From Mytilisepta virgata (lineage: Eukaryota; Mollusca; Bivalvia; Mytilida; Mytilidae), in contig JAPWFG010000022.1 of the NCBI GenBank assembly GCA_028015205.1, positions 2,480,001 to 2,544,000 of the forward strand: a DNA stretch of 64,000 nt, written 5' to 3'. Numbering within the stretch: the stretch's first letter is position 1; every line of letters starts with the position of its first letter. Of this stretch, positions 35,635 to 48,210 are shown one piece after another. A model generated the notes under the pieces. That model did no database searches, was not told the origin of the DNA, and saw nothing but the letters and a program-made list of their open reading frames with translations. The translations under genes were made by a program, and so were the position numbers.

Positions 35635-36204
35635 TTTTATTTTTATAAAGGATTTTGGTGTAATATTGCCTTTAAAGTTAATATGCATTAGTTCAAAATA
35701 CTTTAAATGTTTTAAATAATATTTATACTCAATTAAATATTAAATAAAGATCTATTATCTAAATTTTCTGATTGCACAACAGATTTACGAAGAACAAAAT
35801 TTTTGTATCAAGTTGGTTTTGATACATCATGAGTTATCTCCCTTCTATTGAAGCCTCAGTATTATGAGATGTTAGTAATCTGGTCGTACTAATAATCTCC
35901 TTTTGATCATTTGGTCATGATTTTGTCAAAGGCAAGAGATTACCCAGCATATGGCCAGTATTTGCAAAACTGATAGAAAATTTTCTCAGTTCAATCAGAA
36001 TGGGCAGTTCATAAGAATGTATATTTCTGAAACTTTATAAAATGCAGTATATGATATTTGTAAAATTGGTTCCTTACCTGTAATTTAAATTATGTGATGG
36101 TTGCAAGGCACCATGTGAAAAGATGTGTATGCATATTTCTTTCTGAGGATTTGAACAATTGTCATTCCATAGTTGTGGGACGATTAATTGCAAATTATAT
36201 GCAG
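35635..36204. other. AT-rich non-coding stretch
   Basis: I see no coding exon, RNA gene or repeat shared with the rest of the window. Confidence 0.45.
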
Positions 36205-37111
36205 TTGTTCAGAGATGAACATAGCTTAACATACAACCCTATAGGAGCTTCATGTTTGAAACCACAAAGCTAATCTGAACAAAACTTGACAACAATGGTC
36301 TTTAGGCAGATTACCCTAGTGCCTGCTGTCCAAGATTGCTACCAGAGCCAAATAACATTGGATCCTATCGGAAATTATTTTTAAGATCTTTTTCTTGTCT
36401 GAAAACGAAGTCAATTTGAACAAAACTTGGCAGAAAGTGCTCTGTAAGAATTGTATGCGATGACCCCACCATCCAAAATAGTGCCAGATCCAAACATAGT
36501 TTAACATAGGATCTTGAGGCAAAATTCATTAAAAGATCTTATGTGTTGATTACAGAAGGTCCATCCTCTTTCAATATCCATTGTAATCTTTACTGATTTT
36601 AGGAGGCAAGTCCATTGTTCGTAAACTGTAGTTGTTCAAATTTTCCATTGAAACCATATGGGAAAGACATTTTTGTCAATTGCTCAGGAACTAATTGGCA
36701 GATTGTAACCAAACTTGGTATGAATGATGAATGGAAGGACCTCTACAAACGATGTTCCATTGGTTCTGGTTGGATGAACAACATGGCCGCCACAGGCCGT
36801 CTTTGATTTTTATTGGCCAATTTAAAAAAATCAGGGTTCTCCTGAAACTACATTATGAAATGTTTTGAAACTTTGCAGGATTGATGACAACAAATGATCC
36901 ACTTTTGATATTCATATGATCAACCAACAGCTGGAAAAGGACTTTTTTGTTTTTTTTTTAGGAACTAATGTACCAAAGTTAGCAAGGCATATTCAAATGA
37001 TCCATCCTTTTTTTGGGGGTCAAAAGTAAAATATCAAGGTTTCTTTAGCAGCAAATGGCCTAATAAAAGCCACATGACTGGTGTAGGCTCACCTCCGGAA
37101 GAACCTCTTGT
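36205..37111 (+). mobile_element. Degenerate family A modules
   Basis: Old alpha modules occur: AACAAAACTTGACAACAATGG and CCAAGATTGCTACCAGAGCC near 36,330, then CAGGAACTAATTGGCAGATT and AACAACATGGCCGCCACAGG at 36,685-36,800. The block ends with GGCTCACCTCC and AACCTCTTGTTT near 37,111. Confidence 0.55.
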
Positions 37112-38180
37112 TTGATATTATTTTTATTTTATTTTATTTTTTTAATAAGAAATAAGAATGGTTTCATCAAATTAACCATTTAGAATATTAACTTAGTATT
37201 TTTGCTTTTTCAACAAAAAACAAAAAAACAAAAAGGAAATAAAAATGAAACATTGTGTGTAATAATTTGGCTTATAATCATTATTTCGCATTTGTTTTGA
37301 TATTTAATTTAATATTTAAAGAAAAATCGTTAAATATGTACAGCAGTAAACAAAAAATTAATTTTAAATTTGATAAACATCTTTTGATGTCAGATGATAA
37401 GCAGAAAAAAGCTTAATTTATTCAGCTTTTTTAAATTTCTTTTTTCTTCGTGCATATTTGAGATTTGTGTTTTGATTAAGAGATGCTCAGAATTAAATTA
37501 ATAATAATTTTGTTAACCCAACACTCAAACACTTGAAAATAATAATTCAATAACTAATTGGTAAAATTATTAAAATCTTAAAATTTATTTGGCTGATATG
37601 TAAAGTATTTTAAAAATAAAATTGGACATGATTGACCTATAGACTTTTCCCTCCTTGTTGTTATGGATACAGTTTGGTTTGATTGGTTGTTATGAAGACA
37701 GTTTTGTTTAGTGATTGATAGTTTTTGTTGTGTTGTTTTTGTTACCAGAGTTGTTCAGGTATTTGTGTTTCTTGGTTGTCATTCATCCCCTCCCATTCAA
37801 TGAGACAAACTGCAGACATAAAAAATGACAGATTTTTAAATAAAATTTTTTTTAAACTTAAAATTGTTTTTTAGAAATCATTTTTTTAATTAAAAGTGGT
37901 AGTGTTGGTAATTAACAATTATTGTAATTTGATTTTGGCATCTCTCAATGATAACACTTTGTTCTCGGAAAAATTGATGAAATTATTTTTGAAAATACTA
38001 ATTGTTTGGAAAATTTGATTGTCTTTATTTCAATTGGTCTTATATATTTTACAATTTCTTTAGGTATCTGATGAAACCATTTTTTTCCAATCAGTTTTGC
38101 AAGTAAAAATATTTTTGTTTAAATTTTATTTTTTTAAAAAAATTGAAATTACATTTTTAGAAACGGAGCATAACATTTTG
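37112..38180. other. AT-rich non-coding stretch
   Basis: Strongly AT-rich with many homopolymer runs. A GTTGTTATGGATACAG / GTTGTTATGAAGACAG partial duplication lies near 37,660. No gene seen. Confidence 0.45.
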
Positions 38181-38330
38181 TTTTAAAAACCCCTGGAACT
38201 ACTGAGCGGATTGTAACCAAACTTGGTAGGAATGATGTATGGAAAGAGATCCTCTACAAACAATCCACTAATTGGACAATTTTCAAAAATCTCTGGAACT
38301 ACATTATGAAATGTTTAGAAACATTAAGGT
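38181..38330 (+). repeat. Single degenerate A alpha module
   Basis: It contains CTGGAACTACTGAGCGGATT, GTAACCAAACTTGGTAGGAA and CCTCTACAAACAATCC, matching the variant subfamily at 35,000 and 36,690. Confidence 0.55.
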
Positions 38331-38734
38331 TATTTTCACAGTTTGCCTTCTTTACCAGCCTTGTGGAGGATAAAGGGAAGGGGCTTACCTTCTGTAATTG
38401 GTACAGTTTACATTGGATGTGTGGAAGGGACTAACTTTCTCCAATCAATACACAGTGCATTCATCGTATGTGGGGAAAAAGCTTACCATTTGTAATCATT
38501 GCTCTAGCTTTACTGGACTCATCCTCTGTGCTGCATGATATCATGCAACTGAAACTGCATGAGGCATAGACTTTCTTTGATAGGGAATAAAACTCACAAA
38601 AACCAATTCTGATTTGTTAATCGTGTTTCTAAATACAAATGCTCTACCATTCATTTTTGGCATACAATAAAAGTTTTTTTTATTTTACTACTAGGGCTTT
38701 CACTGCTGCTGCAGAACTTCAGGTACATTTGTAT
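38331..38734. other. Non-coding stretch
   Basis: No gene or clear repeat. Sequence complexity is normal for the region. Confidence 0.4.
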
Positions 38735-39135
38735 AGATAGATATACATTGTTTTATGGACTCACATCATACATAGATATTCTTTTTTTTTATGTCGCATC
38801 TATATATAGAAACATACATGGAGATACATATACTATGTAAATATAGATATATAATCAAAGACATCTGGATAGATGCATTGTTAAATGATTTCACATCTAT
38901 ATACAGAAATATAGATAAGAATAGAAAAAGAAAGAGATAGGTGAAGATGCACCTTGTTTTGTGACAGTTACATAGATAGAAAAATACCTGTAGAGAGATA
39001 CAAATTTACATTGTTTTATGATGTCACATCTATAGATAGAAAAATAGGTATAGATATAGATATATACGTCACATCAAAATATATAAATAAATTTATTATG
39101 ACGTCAATCTATTTATAGAAATAGATAGATATATA
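38735..39135. repeat. Degenerate GATA-rich minisatellite
   Basis: Segments such as TTGTTTTATGATGTCACATC followed by TATAGATAGAAAAATA recur five or six times at irregular 60-80 bp spacing. Confidence 0.6.
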
Positions 39136-40130
39136 AGAAATAATATTTGATGGTTGTTTTTATGTTGTTTTACCATAGTATTTTCCAGATTTCCATTGGA
39201 GTATCATAGAAGATTATTGACTGTTACACAGTGCAGTGAGTTGTTGATTTGATTGATTGATTGTGATTTATCTCCAAGCAGGCAAAAGATTAAAAAAAAT
39301 GTTAAATGTTGAAATGCATATATAACTGCCACTCATTTCAGTAATGGACAAGACATATTAAAATTTTAGATTCATCTTAAAGAACAATTTGAGATATTCC
39401 AGAAAAAAATCGAAATTTTGAGTTAAAAATGACACACAGAAGATTATTTGAATAGCAATCACTTGTGCAGAAGATTTAAAAGACGGAGATCATTCATACA
39501 TTTAAACAAAGTAAGGTAACCTTGAGAAGAAAAAAAAGTGGTTTCTGTAGAAGTTAAAGTAAGACCAAATTATTATGACTTTGCAAGTCACAAGTAGATG
39601 ATGCATGTAACTTTTCACTTAGTTTTGCAGGTTTCAGAGAAAGAAAGAAGCCAAAGTTTGGTATATCATAGGAGCCTTGCTGATTGAAGAATGGTGAAGT
39701 ATTTCAACCAAGTAATGTATGTGGCAGATTTTTTAAGAGTCCAGGTTTTCAACTTTCATCAATATCTAGTTTCATAGATGACACATCTTTACCCCAGATT
39801 CTTTTACATCCAGGAATTTATCTCTATCAGCTTATTTTTGCAGGATGGGCAATGAATTTTTCATTTTTGGGAGAAATTGTGAATATTCATATTTAGATTT
39901 TTTGCTCATCTGGCCTATATAAAATTATTGTTGTTTCTGAAACTTTTATATTACACATGAAGTGAACCCTTTAGTACCCGCACATGCTGATTGTACATGA
40001 ACTCGGAGCCCTTGATCTCACATGTGCAGAAAGTTTTATATTGCATTTCTACGGAGTTCTGAAACTTCTTAGGCTGGGTATATAAGAGACCAGTTGGTAC
40101 CACATGTGCACTGTACATACCCAGAAGTAC
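39136..40130. other. Non-coding stretch
   Basis: A possible acceptor TTTGCAGGTTTCAG precedes AGAAAGAAAGAAGCC at about 39,636, but the frame closes quickly. TTTTTGCTCATCTGGCC at 39,899 faintly resembles an A 5' end. Nothing firm. Confidence 0.35.
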
Positions 40131-40375
40131 TGAAAGCTCCTCTTGTGTTGTTAAGTTTAGGTTGGACATGTCCTGATGTGCTGAAACTTTTTGTTCCTCT
40201 TGTGCTGAAAAGTTTAGGTTTGACGTCCTGATGTGCTGAACCTATTTGTTCCTCTTGTGCTGAAAAGTTTAGGTTGGTCATTTCCTGGAACTTTTTAGAT
40301 AGGACATATATTGAAACTATTTGGTCCAACAAGTGCTGAAACTTTTACATTTTACATGTCCTGAAGTATTGAAAA
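40131..40375. repeat. About 57-bp minisatellite
   Basis: CCTCTTGTGCTGAAAAGTTT recurs at about 40,138, 40,195 and 40,252, with GTCCTGATGTGCTGAAAC between. Copies degrade toward both ends. Confidence 0.75.
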
Positions 40376-41855
40376 TTTGTTATGAGATCATTTTATTGCA
40401 ATTATCCTCGTGTGCAGAATTTCTTTAGTTTTGACATTGATAAAGGCTTTCAAAAAATCATTTTCAGCTGACAGTTAATTTTCATCATGAAATTTCTGAA
40501 ACTTTATAGAAATAGACAATTAGTGAACCTACGTTAATAGCTAGGCTTAAATTATTAAATTATTGGTCTGAAACTGTAAAAATGTTGGTTCAAACATGAA
40601 AATCTCTGAAACTTCATGGAAATAGACAGTGAACCTAAGTTCATAAGTTTACATTATTAAATTATTGGTCTCACTAATGTAAAAATGTTGGTTCGAACAT
40701 GAATTTATGAACCACTGTTTTATCTTTTGACAAAAATATAACTATTATGTTTCATAAAATGCAGTCCAGTAGATTTTTTAACTATAATTTCCTTTGTGCA
40801 TATGTCACTGTAAAGTTTAAAATATTTTGCAAAATTATCAGTTTTTAACTTCAGGGTCATATATTGGCAATGGACTATTTTTTTTTATCTCTCTCTATTT
40901 TGCATTTTACAAAATTGGTTGAATATTTTTTTTTAATGATTTGAAGTCTCAGGAAATTTCCAGTTTCATCAGATTCTAAAGGTTTAAGCAAATGTTTCTT
41001 TTAGTATACAATAATTTAAATTCAAAAATTTTACAATTACTTTCCATTGAAGGATACTAAGATCTGTACTACACTAATACCTGCACTTTCCCTCCAAACA
41101 ATCCTACACATTTAACAGTTTAAATATAAAAAATATAAATACAAAAATAAAACCCTTTTATAATGTAGGAATATGCAACACAAATGAAATCTAAAATTTT
41201 TTAAAAAAAAAAGAAAAAAAGAAAAGTACAAAAAAACAACAAAAAATCTTAACAATAAAAACCAAAACAAAGCAATAAATATAATCAAAATAATCAAAAT
41301 ACTCAGCCCAAAAATATTACTAACATTTATGGAAAGTATTTGTAAAATGCTAAAATGGGAGAAAGACTATAAAACATGGTTTCAAATTTCAATTTTTGTT
41401 TCATAATGACATTTTACACTGATATGATAGATTTGAATATTTAGTTAAGTGTAGTCCATTGTTTAATAAATGACATTTTTTTAACAAAACTCCTCTGAAA
41501 CTGATTTTAGACAGAGATATTTTAAAATGAATATTTTTGTCCTCTAAAGAAATATTTGATTTTTTTCCAAAGCTTCAAGAAAATCCTTATTTTTATTTAT
41601 TTTCTGGATGAATTTTAATTAAAAAAAAGAAATCAACATTTCATTTTTCCAATTATAATACATTATAGCCTTTGAAACTTTCATGTACAGAAACATGCTT
41701 TGGTCATGTCAGTTGGGCATGTATTACTTGCAGAAAATGATCACATATCTTCAGATGAAGTTCACTGTATTGTAGGTCACTAATTTGTCTAAGGACAAGG
41801 TCACTGTAACTAATTATGACAAATGATTATTTTGTGTAGTTATAAACACCTTATG
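40376..41855. other. AT-rich non-coding stretch
   Basis: A roughly 115-bp segment (GAATTTATGAACC / AAATTATTGGTCT) appears twice near 40,550 and 40,660. An A-rich tract lies at 41,120-41,300. No gene seen. Confidence 0.4.
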
Positions 41856-42035
41856 TCCAATCAGTTTTGGTTATGAGTACTTGTTTTAAAATAAGTTTGT
41901 TTTTTGGTCTTCCAAATGTTTCTGTTTTAATGCTGCTGATGACAGGTAACTCCTTGAAATGCGTCGTATTTACAGTATAGTATAAATTAACTATTTCGAA
42001 AATTAGTATCTTTGGATTGTTATTTTGCAAAGTTG
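41856..42035. repeat. Dispersed repeat R2, uninterrupted copy
   Basis: It shares GGTTATGAGTACTT, TTTTTGGTCTTCCAAATGTT, TTTTAATGCTGCTG and GGTAACTCCTT with 58,120-58,250, and ATCTTTGGATTGTTATTTTG with 28,806. The Tc1 element interrupts the second copy. Confidence 0.75.
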
Positions 42036-42789
42036 AATATAGTTCAGTCACAAAAAAGACGGACAATAGTATAGGAAAATTGTATCAGCACCAGTACATT
42101 TCTCCAGTGTTCATTTCTATAGCATTTTACTTCTAAATCCATATATATCTATATTTTTTTTTTTTATAAAATTGGTGATTTCTGTTCTGTGTGAAAAGCA
42201 CATTCAGTTCAGTTAAATCCTGAAGTGAAGATACATAGTTAAACACAATGACATGAAAAAGCAAATTCATGAAATAGTGGTTTAGGGAAGTAGAGTCAAC
42301 ATTGGTTCTCAATGTCCCATTTAATCTGGGAAAAAAATTCCACGTGTTCGATCGTCTCGATGTTTTAAACCCCATATCTTTATATTTTGATAAGATTTGT
42401 TGATACTATATGTCATTCGTGGTAATAGAGCACATTACCTCATGTTAAGGGCCTTAGGCATATTGACAGCACACTACATAAGGGAAAAGACAATTTCATG
42501 GGAAAAAGTGGTTTAGGGAAGTTACGTCTACATTTGTATGTGACAAAATTTAATAAACGTTGTTACTATCAATTGTTCTGTGTAATTGGGCAGTTCAAGC
42601 ATACTTTATCCTCTATACAGTCTCTGTTATAAGAAATATCATGAAAAATAGTGGTTACGAGAAGTTAATCAGCATTGGTACATGTACAATTTTGCTTGAA
42701 ATTTTGTAGAATTTAATTGAACTCAGGTCAATTTCTAAATCAGTCCTTTATGAAATATTGTAAAGAAACTTAGATTTTATTCATTAAAT
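42036..42789. other. Non-coding stretch
   Basis: A weak internal duplication around GTGGTTTAGGGAAGT (42,280 and 42,508). No gene seen. Confidence 0.4.
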
Positions 42790-42802
42790 CAATTTTAAAA
42801 GT

Positions 42803-43043
42803 GGGATCTTGGTGGGCGAGTGCTAATTTAGTTCGTCGTGACTACTGATGATCACTAACCTGTCAGCACTGAGGTCAGTTTGAATCTCACCTGTGGCAAG
42901 TGTGTTCTCAAGGATTGGCAATTTTCCTGCAGAAGGTCAGTGGTTCTCTCCTGAGGTACACTAGGTTCCTCCACTAATAAAACTGGCTGCCACGAAATAG
43001 CCAAATGTGCTGAAAACGGCATAAAACCCCAACTAAACCAAAC
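42803..43043 (+). mobile_element. tRNA-derived SINE, second copy, diverged
   Basis: Same family as 25,842: GGTGGGCGAGTG head, CAGTTTGAATCTCACC B box, AAGGATTGGCAATTTTCC, CCTCCACTAATAAAACTGG, GAAAACGGCATAAAACCCC tail. Perfect 13-bp duplication CAATTTTAAAAGT at 42,790-42,802 and 43,044-43,056. Older than the first copy. Confidence 0.85.
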
Positions 43044-43056
43044 CAATTTTAAAAGT

Positions 43057-43556
43057 AGGATTTTTGGTAAATTGTTGCGTATTTATTTGTTGGTGACTAT
43101 TAGCTTTTTAAAATGACAGGAAATGTTAATTTTTTTTTCTTTTATTGTTAACTGAATTTATAAAATATATTTTACTTGCAATGTTTTGCCCAGTATTTCT
43201 TTAGATCAGTTAAAATTGTGAAGCCGAACTTTTTTTGATAATTAAGAATGTTGATTATGGTAACAGTTTTAACATATTTTTAATGCTGCATATAAAATTG
43301 ATAATTTAAAAGCACAAGTTACTTACCAGAAATTTGCCCATCTGTTTTTTTCCCTTCTTTTTGAGTACATCAGTTGAATATTTGTTTGGCTTTTTACAGA
43401 TATTTACAATTAAAAAACTGTGTATTGATTGAATTTTAACAATTGGTCATCTGACTTTCATTTGGAAAATTATTTTGCAATTTCATTTCTGTTTTTTTTT
43501 GTGATTTTTTTTATTATTATTATTTTTTTCTTTTTTCTTTTAGATTTTTTTTTTCT
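43057..43556. other. AT-rich non-coding stretch
   Basis: T-rich tracts dominate at 43,490-43,556. No gene seen. Confidence 0.4.
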
Positions 43557-43835
43557 AGGTACCTGTGATGTTTCACAGGGGCTCAACACCCAGAGCTGCC
43601 TAGCGCGTCCCCAGGTGGCGGATAGGGGATGCCCTCTCATTAGAGGGTTGTCAGGTCATAATAAGAAAAGCCTGACCGCGGACCATAGTCGGTGACGTGT
43701 TTGGAGAAAACCACATGTCCACTCCATGCACACTAAAGATCCCATCAGTAGATTTCAGGCTAAAGCCACTACAGAGGTTTAATTGTCTGTCTCTACCCAA
43801 CTACCCTCACATTTCTGGTCGGAGTCAAAAGATTT
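43557..43835 (+). repeat. GC-rich interspersed repeat of unknown class
   Basis: It starts at a CCTGTGA-TGT-TTCACAGG hairpin, then CGTCCCCAGGTGGCGGATAG, GTTGTCAGGTCATAATAAG, GCCTGACCGCGGACCA and ACACTAAAGATCCCATCA. Its base composition contrasts sharply with the flanks. No tRNA promoter boxes, inverted ends or flanking duplication found. Confidence 0.5.
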
Positions 43836-43899
43836 TGCCCTTATTTTTGTCCCACCGCAGTTTTTTCATTCCCTAAATAAACATTGCTAAAAGAAGAAA

Positions 43900-44400
43900 A
43901 ATCAGCAAATATTTTTTATAAATCTGCTTTTAAACTACTGAGTGTGAGTAAAGATAAAACTCTGGGTCTGAACAATCAACAGATATGGCCATTGTTACTA
44001 AAAGTAGATAATTCTGTAAAAAAAATCTTTAATAATCTACTCACTCAACAGTAGAACTTTAATATTCCTAACATTACTCAAAATATAAAAAATCTCGTAT
44101 GAAACGAAAAAGACAATTGAAACCAAAGATGGACAAAATGGTTTGACTAACTGTGTAAGGTAGTCCGCTTTAAAAATTGTCTGTTGGTCCAAACGTGCGG
44201 TCTGCGACGAATACAGATACTATCACTGAACATAGAAAAATATGCAAAGATATATTAATTTTATAAAATTTATAGGGGCAGTTGAGAGCAACCTTTGATG
44301 GTGTGGTATTTTTTTTTAAGGTTACAAACTTTTTTTATTTTAATCCACCTTTTACAATCAAGCTCACATGTACAGGTGATGCATGTGAGCGATAACAATC
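43900..44400 (+). repeat. Very degenerate A modules
   Basis: AACTACTGAGTGTGAG, ATATGGCCATTGTTACTAAA and GACAATTGAAACCAAAGATG recall the alpha module. AGCTCACATGTACAGG / GCATGTGAGCG near 44,360 recalls the terminal hairpin. Confidence 0.4.
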
Positions 44401-44554
44401 ATAATAATGTCACAATAGTTTAACAATTACAATCTCCAAATTAAACATCAACCGTATCAAAATTCTTGTGAAAGTCAATAAATATGAAGCATAAAGTATG
44501 TAAATTTTGAGAATTAATAATTTTGTAATTTATATAAATATTCTAAATGGTTTT

Positions 44555-45858
44555 TGTCTTGCCTGCTACGAAAAGTCGCGGAGGCGACATATAGGTATTA
44601 CTTTCGGGCGGCGGCAGCGTAAATTTTTTAAAAACTTTAACAACTTTACTCATGTAATACCTACAATTAAGATTTATGGTCCACAAGGTAGCTTATCGTA
44701 TAAGGTTTGCCGCAGTATACTTTTCTTGTGATCCTGTCCTCATTTTTATGGTTCACTGACTTCATAAACATGAATTTAAAATATGCGTCCCAAGTTTTGT
44801 GGTTTAATCCATTTCACTGTATTTAGTCATTAGATAGTTCTTGGTAGGTACATGTCGGTCTGACACCTGCCTTTTGACCTTGACCTCAATTTCATGCTTG
44901 AGTGACCTGAATCACATTTTCGGGGTTAAGTCCATTACTCAGAAAGTAGAATACTTAGAACCACCATATTTGGTCAATAGATAGTTCTTGGTGGATACAT
45001 GTCAGTGTGGCTTGGTTTCTTGACCTCAATTTCATGCATCAGCGACTTTGTCACTTTTTCGTGGTTAAGTCCATTTCTCAGAAACTGTAATACCTAGGCC
45101 AAGCATATTTGGTCTATAAATAATTCTTGGTGGGTACATGCCAGTCTAACACCTGGCTTGGAACCTTGACCTCAATTTCATCTTTGCATTACTGTTACTT
45201 TTTCATGGTTAAGTCCATTTCTCTGCAACTAGAATACCTAGACCCACCATATTTGGTCAATAGATACTTCTTGGTGAGTACATGTCAGTCTGAAACCTGG
45301 TTTGGGACCTTGACCTCGATTTCATGCTTCAGTGACTTTGTCACTTTTCGAAGTTGTCCTTTTCTCAGAAACTGTAATATCTAGACCCACTATATTTGGT
45401 CTATCGACTGTTCTTGGTGGGTACATGCCAGTCTGACACTTGTGTCTGGACCTTGACCTCAATTTCATGGTTGAGTGACTTTCATCCAAATATCTTAAGT
45501 CCATTTTTCAACAACTGTAATACCTAGACCTACTATATTTGGTCTATTGACAGTTCTTGCTGGGTACATGCAAGACTGACAACTGTTTCTTGACTTTGAC
45601 CTCAATTGCATGCTTGACTAACTTTGTAACATTTTCGAGATTAGGTCAATTTCTCAGCAACTTTAATACCTAGTACCGCCATATTTTGTCAATAGATAGT
45701 TCTTAGTGGATGCATGTCGGTCTGGCACCTGTCTTTTGACCTTGACCCTTAATTTCTTTTAACACATTTTCCTTTGACTTTTAAAATGTCGGGTATCAGA
45801 TAATCATTATTCTGTGTGCATGTGCATATTCAGGCGAAACATGTAGTGTGTCTAATCT
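44555..45858 (+). mobile_element. Complete family B element
   Basis: The 5' hairpin is GTCTTGCC ... GGCGACAT from 44,556, then ATAGGTATTACTTTC and a GGCGGCGGCA microsatellite. The body is about 140-bp units (TTGACCTCAATTTCATGC, TTAAGTCCATTTCTCAG, TACATGCCAGTCTGACAC). The 3' end is CATGTGCATATTCAGGCGAA, then AGTGTGTCTAATCT, a degraded terminal hairpin. Confidence 0.8.
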
Positions 45859-46415
45859 ATCAATCAGGTCTAATCTCGTACATTATCTTTTCTCAAAACT
45901 GTTTTATATCAAAAGGAATTTTGATGCAGTGGCCGTTAATACAATGTTCCCATTTTACATTTGAGAAATCACACTGTACAAATGTTCCACATATATCACT
46001 CAAAAAGAGCTGCAGTTTTTAGCTAAGATATCAATCTAAACATTCCAGTACGTACCCTATTAATGATTGTCTGCAAATCTTCATCGTAATATTTTGTTTT
46101 CTTTAGAAAATTTTACTCTGTTTTAAGACTAAATTTTAAAACGTTAAGGAATTTGACAGTTGATTGTGATATTTAATCTTATTTTGAATTTTCCATATTG
46201 ACCATTTTGACAAGTAAATAATTAGGTTTATAACTGTAAAATTATCTCCTGGTTCATTTATTCCAAATAAAAGGTGTTGCAAACAAAACTACATCCATTG
46301 CCATTACATATTTTAATGTCATGTTCTATCTTTAGTACATCAAGCACGTGTACAATGTGGGGAACATCTCAGAATATTTAAATGTCTGTATGTATATATT
46401 GTGACATCTCTTCTG
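45859..46415. other. Non-coding stretch
   Basis: AT-rich, no gene or shared repeat recognised. Confidence 0.4.
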
Positions 46416-47205
46416 TTTTACCTTACCTGGCAAGGCTATGTGAGCTATTGCCATCACTTTGCATCCATTGTCCGTCTGTCGTCCTCGTTAACATTTCATA
46501 TTTTGATCATCTCCTCTGAAACTACTGGGCCAGTTGGAACCAAACTTTGCAGGAATGATGTACTAAAGGTCCTCTGTGAAATTGCTCATTTAATTTTGAT
46601 TGGACGAAAATCATGGCCACCATGGGCAGTTCTTGTTTCTGATTGGCTGAAATTTGAAATGTCATCTCCTCTGAAACTACAAGTGCAAATGATTTGTAAG
46701 TTGATACAAATGATGTTTCTGAGGTCCTGTACAAAAATTCCTCATTTTGTCTTGATCGGCAATAAACATGGCTGCCATGGGCAATTCTTGTTTCTGATTG
46801 GCTGAAATTTGAAAAATCATCTCCTCTGAAACTACATTAATGCAAATGATTTGTAAGTTGATATAAATGATGTGAGGTCTTCTATAAAGATTTGTCATTT
46901 CAACATGATCCGGCAAAAAACAAGGCCACAATGGGCAACTTTTTCGCTGTTGCCATGGAAACACAAAAAAGGGAATTTTTGTTAAAACTAGATGTCTCCC
47001 CAACTTTAGGGTTTCAAAATTTCCAAAATGGCTGCCATTGTCATGGAAACAAAAAAAAGGTAAAATTTTCAAAAATTCAAAATTTTACACCAAAATTATT
47101 TAAAACTTTACAGTAAGGACCTTTAACGTGTGCACAAGTTTCTCTACAAGTTTTAGGGCAACCATCGAAATAGCTGCCAGGGGCGACATCTGCTATTTCT
47201 CGCAA
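46416..47205 (+). mobile_element. Chimeric element: A-type 5' end, C-type 3' end
   Basis: The left end TTACCTGGCAAGGCTATGTG and AGCTATTGCCATCACTTTGC with a CGTC-like tract is a worn A 5' end. Alpha modules follow with CATGGCCACCATGGGCAG and TTCTTGTTTCTGATTGGCTG. The right end AGCTGCCAGGGGCGACATC, TGCTATTTCTCGCAATTG matches the family C 3' domain, not A. Confidence 0.6.
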
Positions 47206-47249
47206 TTGTAAGTCCAATATCTGTGAATAATATTTTTTTTCTGGGAGTC

Positions 47250-48210
47250 TAGTAAGATTATATTTGTGGGGTCCAAATAGGGTTTACTATAGAAACCTAT
47301 GGGGAAAACACTTTTCCAGCAACATGTTCATTACATATCAAACTTTAGGATATATTCAATATGTATCTCTAGTCGAACCGCTGCCTAATATTTTTTCAAA
47401 CAGGTCCAAAAATGGGTGCAGAATTAATTTTGGGGCCCAAGAGGGGATACAATTCACTTCAAAATTAAACAAATGCTTTCTTTTCAGCAATTTAGAATGG
47501 GTGTATACCCCCTGACCCGGCCGGGATAGGCTGGGCAAGGGGAAACCCCTGCCCAAATGTTTTTAAAACGGGGTCCAAAAAAAATGTGCAGAAGATATTT
47601 TGGGGTTCAATTGGGGATATAATTCACTTGAAATTTAATAAAGAGTATAAAAAGTTTTTTTTTTGTTCAAACAAATGTTTTAATGGGATATGTTGCATAT
47701 GCTTTTTCTGTAAGGGGTCTTTAAGGTTTTTTGGGGGTTTTGGGGCCCAAGAGGGGATACAATTCACTTCAAAATGAAACAAATGCCTTGTTTTCAGCAA
47801 TTTAGAAATTGGTGTATACCCCCAGTCCAAGCCAGAATAGGCTGGGCACGGAAGACCCCTGCCCAAATTGTTTTTAAAGGGAGTTCAAACAAAGGTGCAG
47901 AAGATATTTTGGGGTTCAGTTGGGGATATAATTCACTTGAAATTAAAAAATAAATGCATTTAAGAGTATAATTTTTTTTTTAATTTTTCTGTTCAAACAA
48001 ATGTTTTGATGGGATATGTTATATATGCTTTTTCTGTGGGGGTCTTTAAGATTGGTTTTGGGGGTCTTAGTAGAGGTGGTGTTAGTATAGAATCATTTTG
48101 AAAAATGTTTGTTTTCAGCAATGTAGAATTGGGTGAATACCCCCAGACCCAGCTGGGATAGGCTGGGCATGGGGAACCTTGAATTTATTTAAAGGAGGTC
48201 TAAAAGGGGT
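47250..48210 (+). repeat. About 310-bp tandem repeat, three copies
   Basis: GGGGCCCAAGAGGGGATACA starts at about 47,433 and 47,741; GGGTGTATACCCC-type segments recur near 47,495, 47,810 and 48,130; GGATAGGCTGGGCA occurs three times. The right boundary is the A insertion at 48,226. Function unknown. Confidence 0.8.

Noticed and set aside
39603..39680. Possible coding exon after TTTGCAGGTTTCAG
   Set aside because: The frame resembling ERKKPKFGIS ends after a few codons and no donor or homology supports it.
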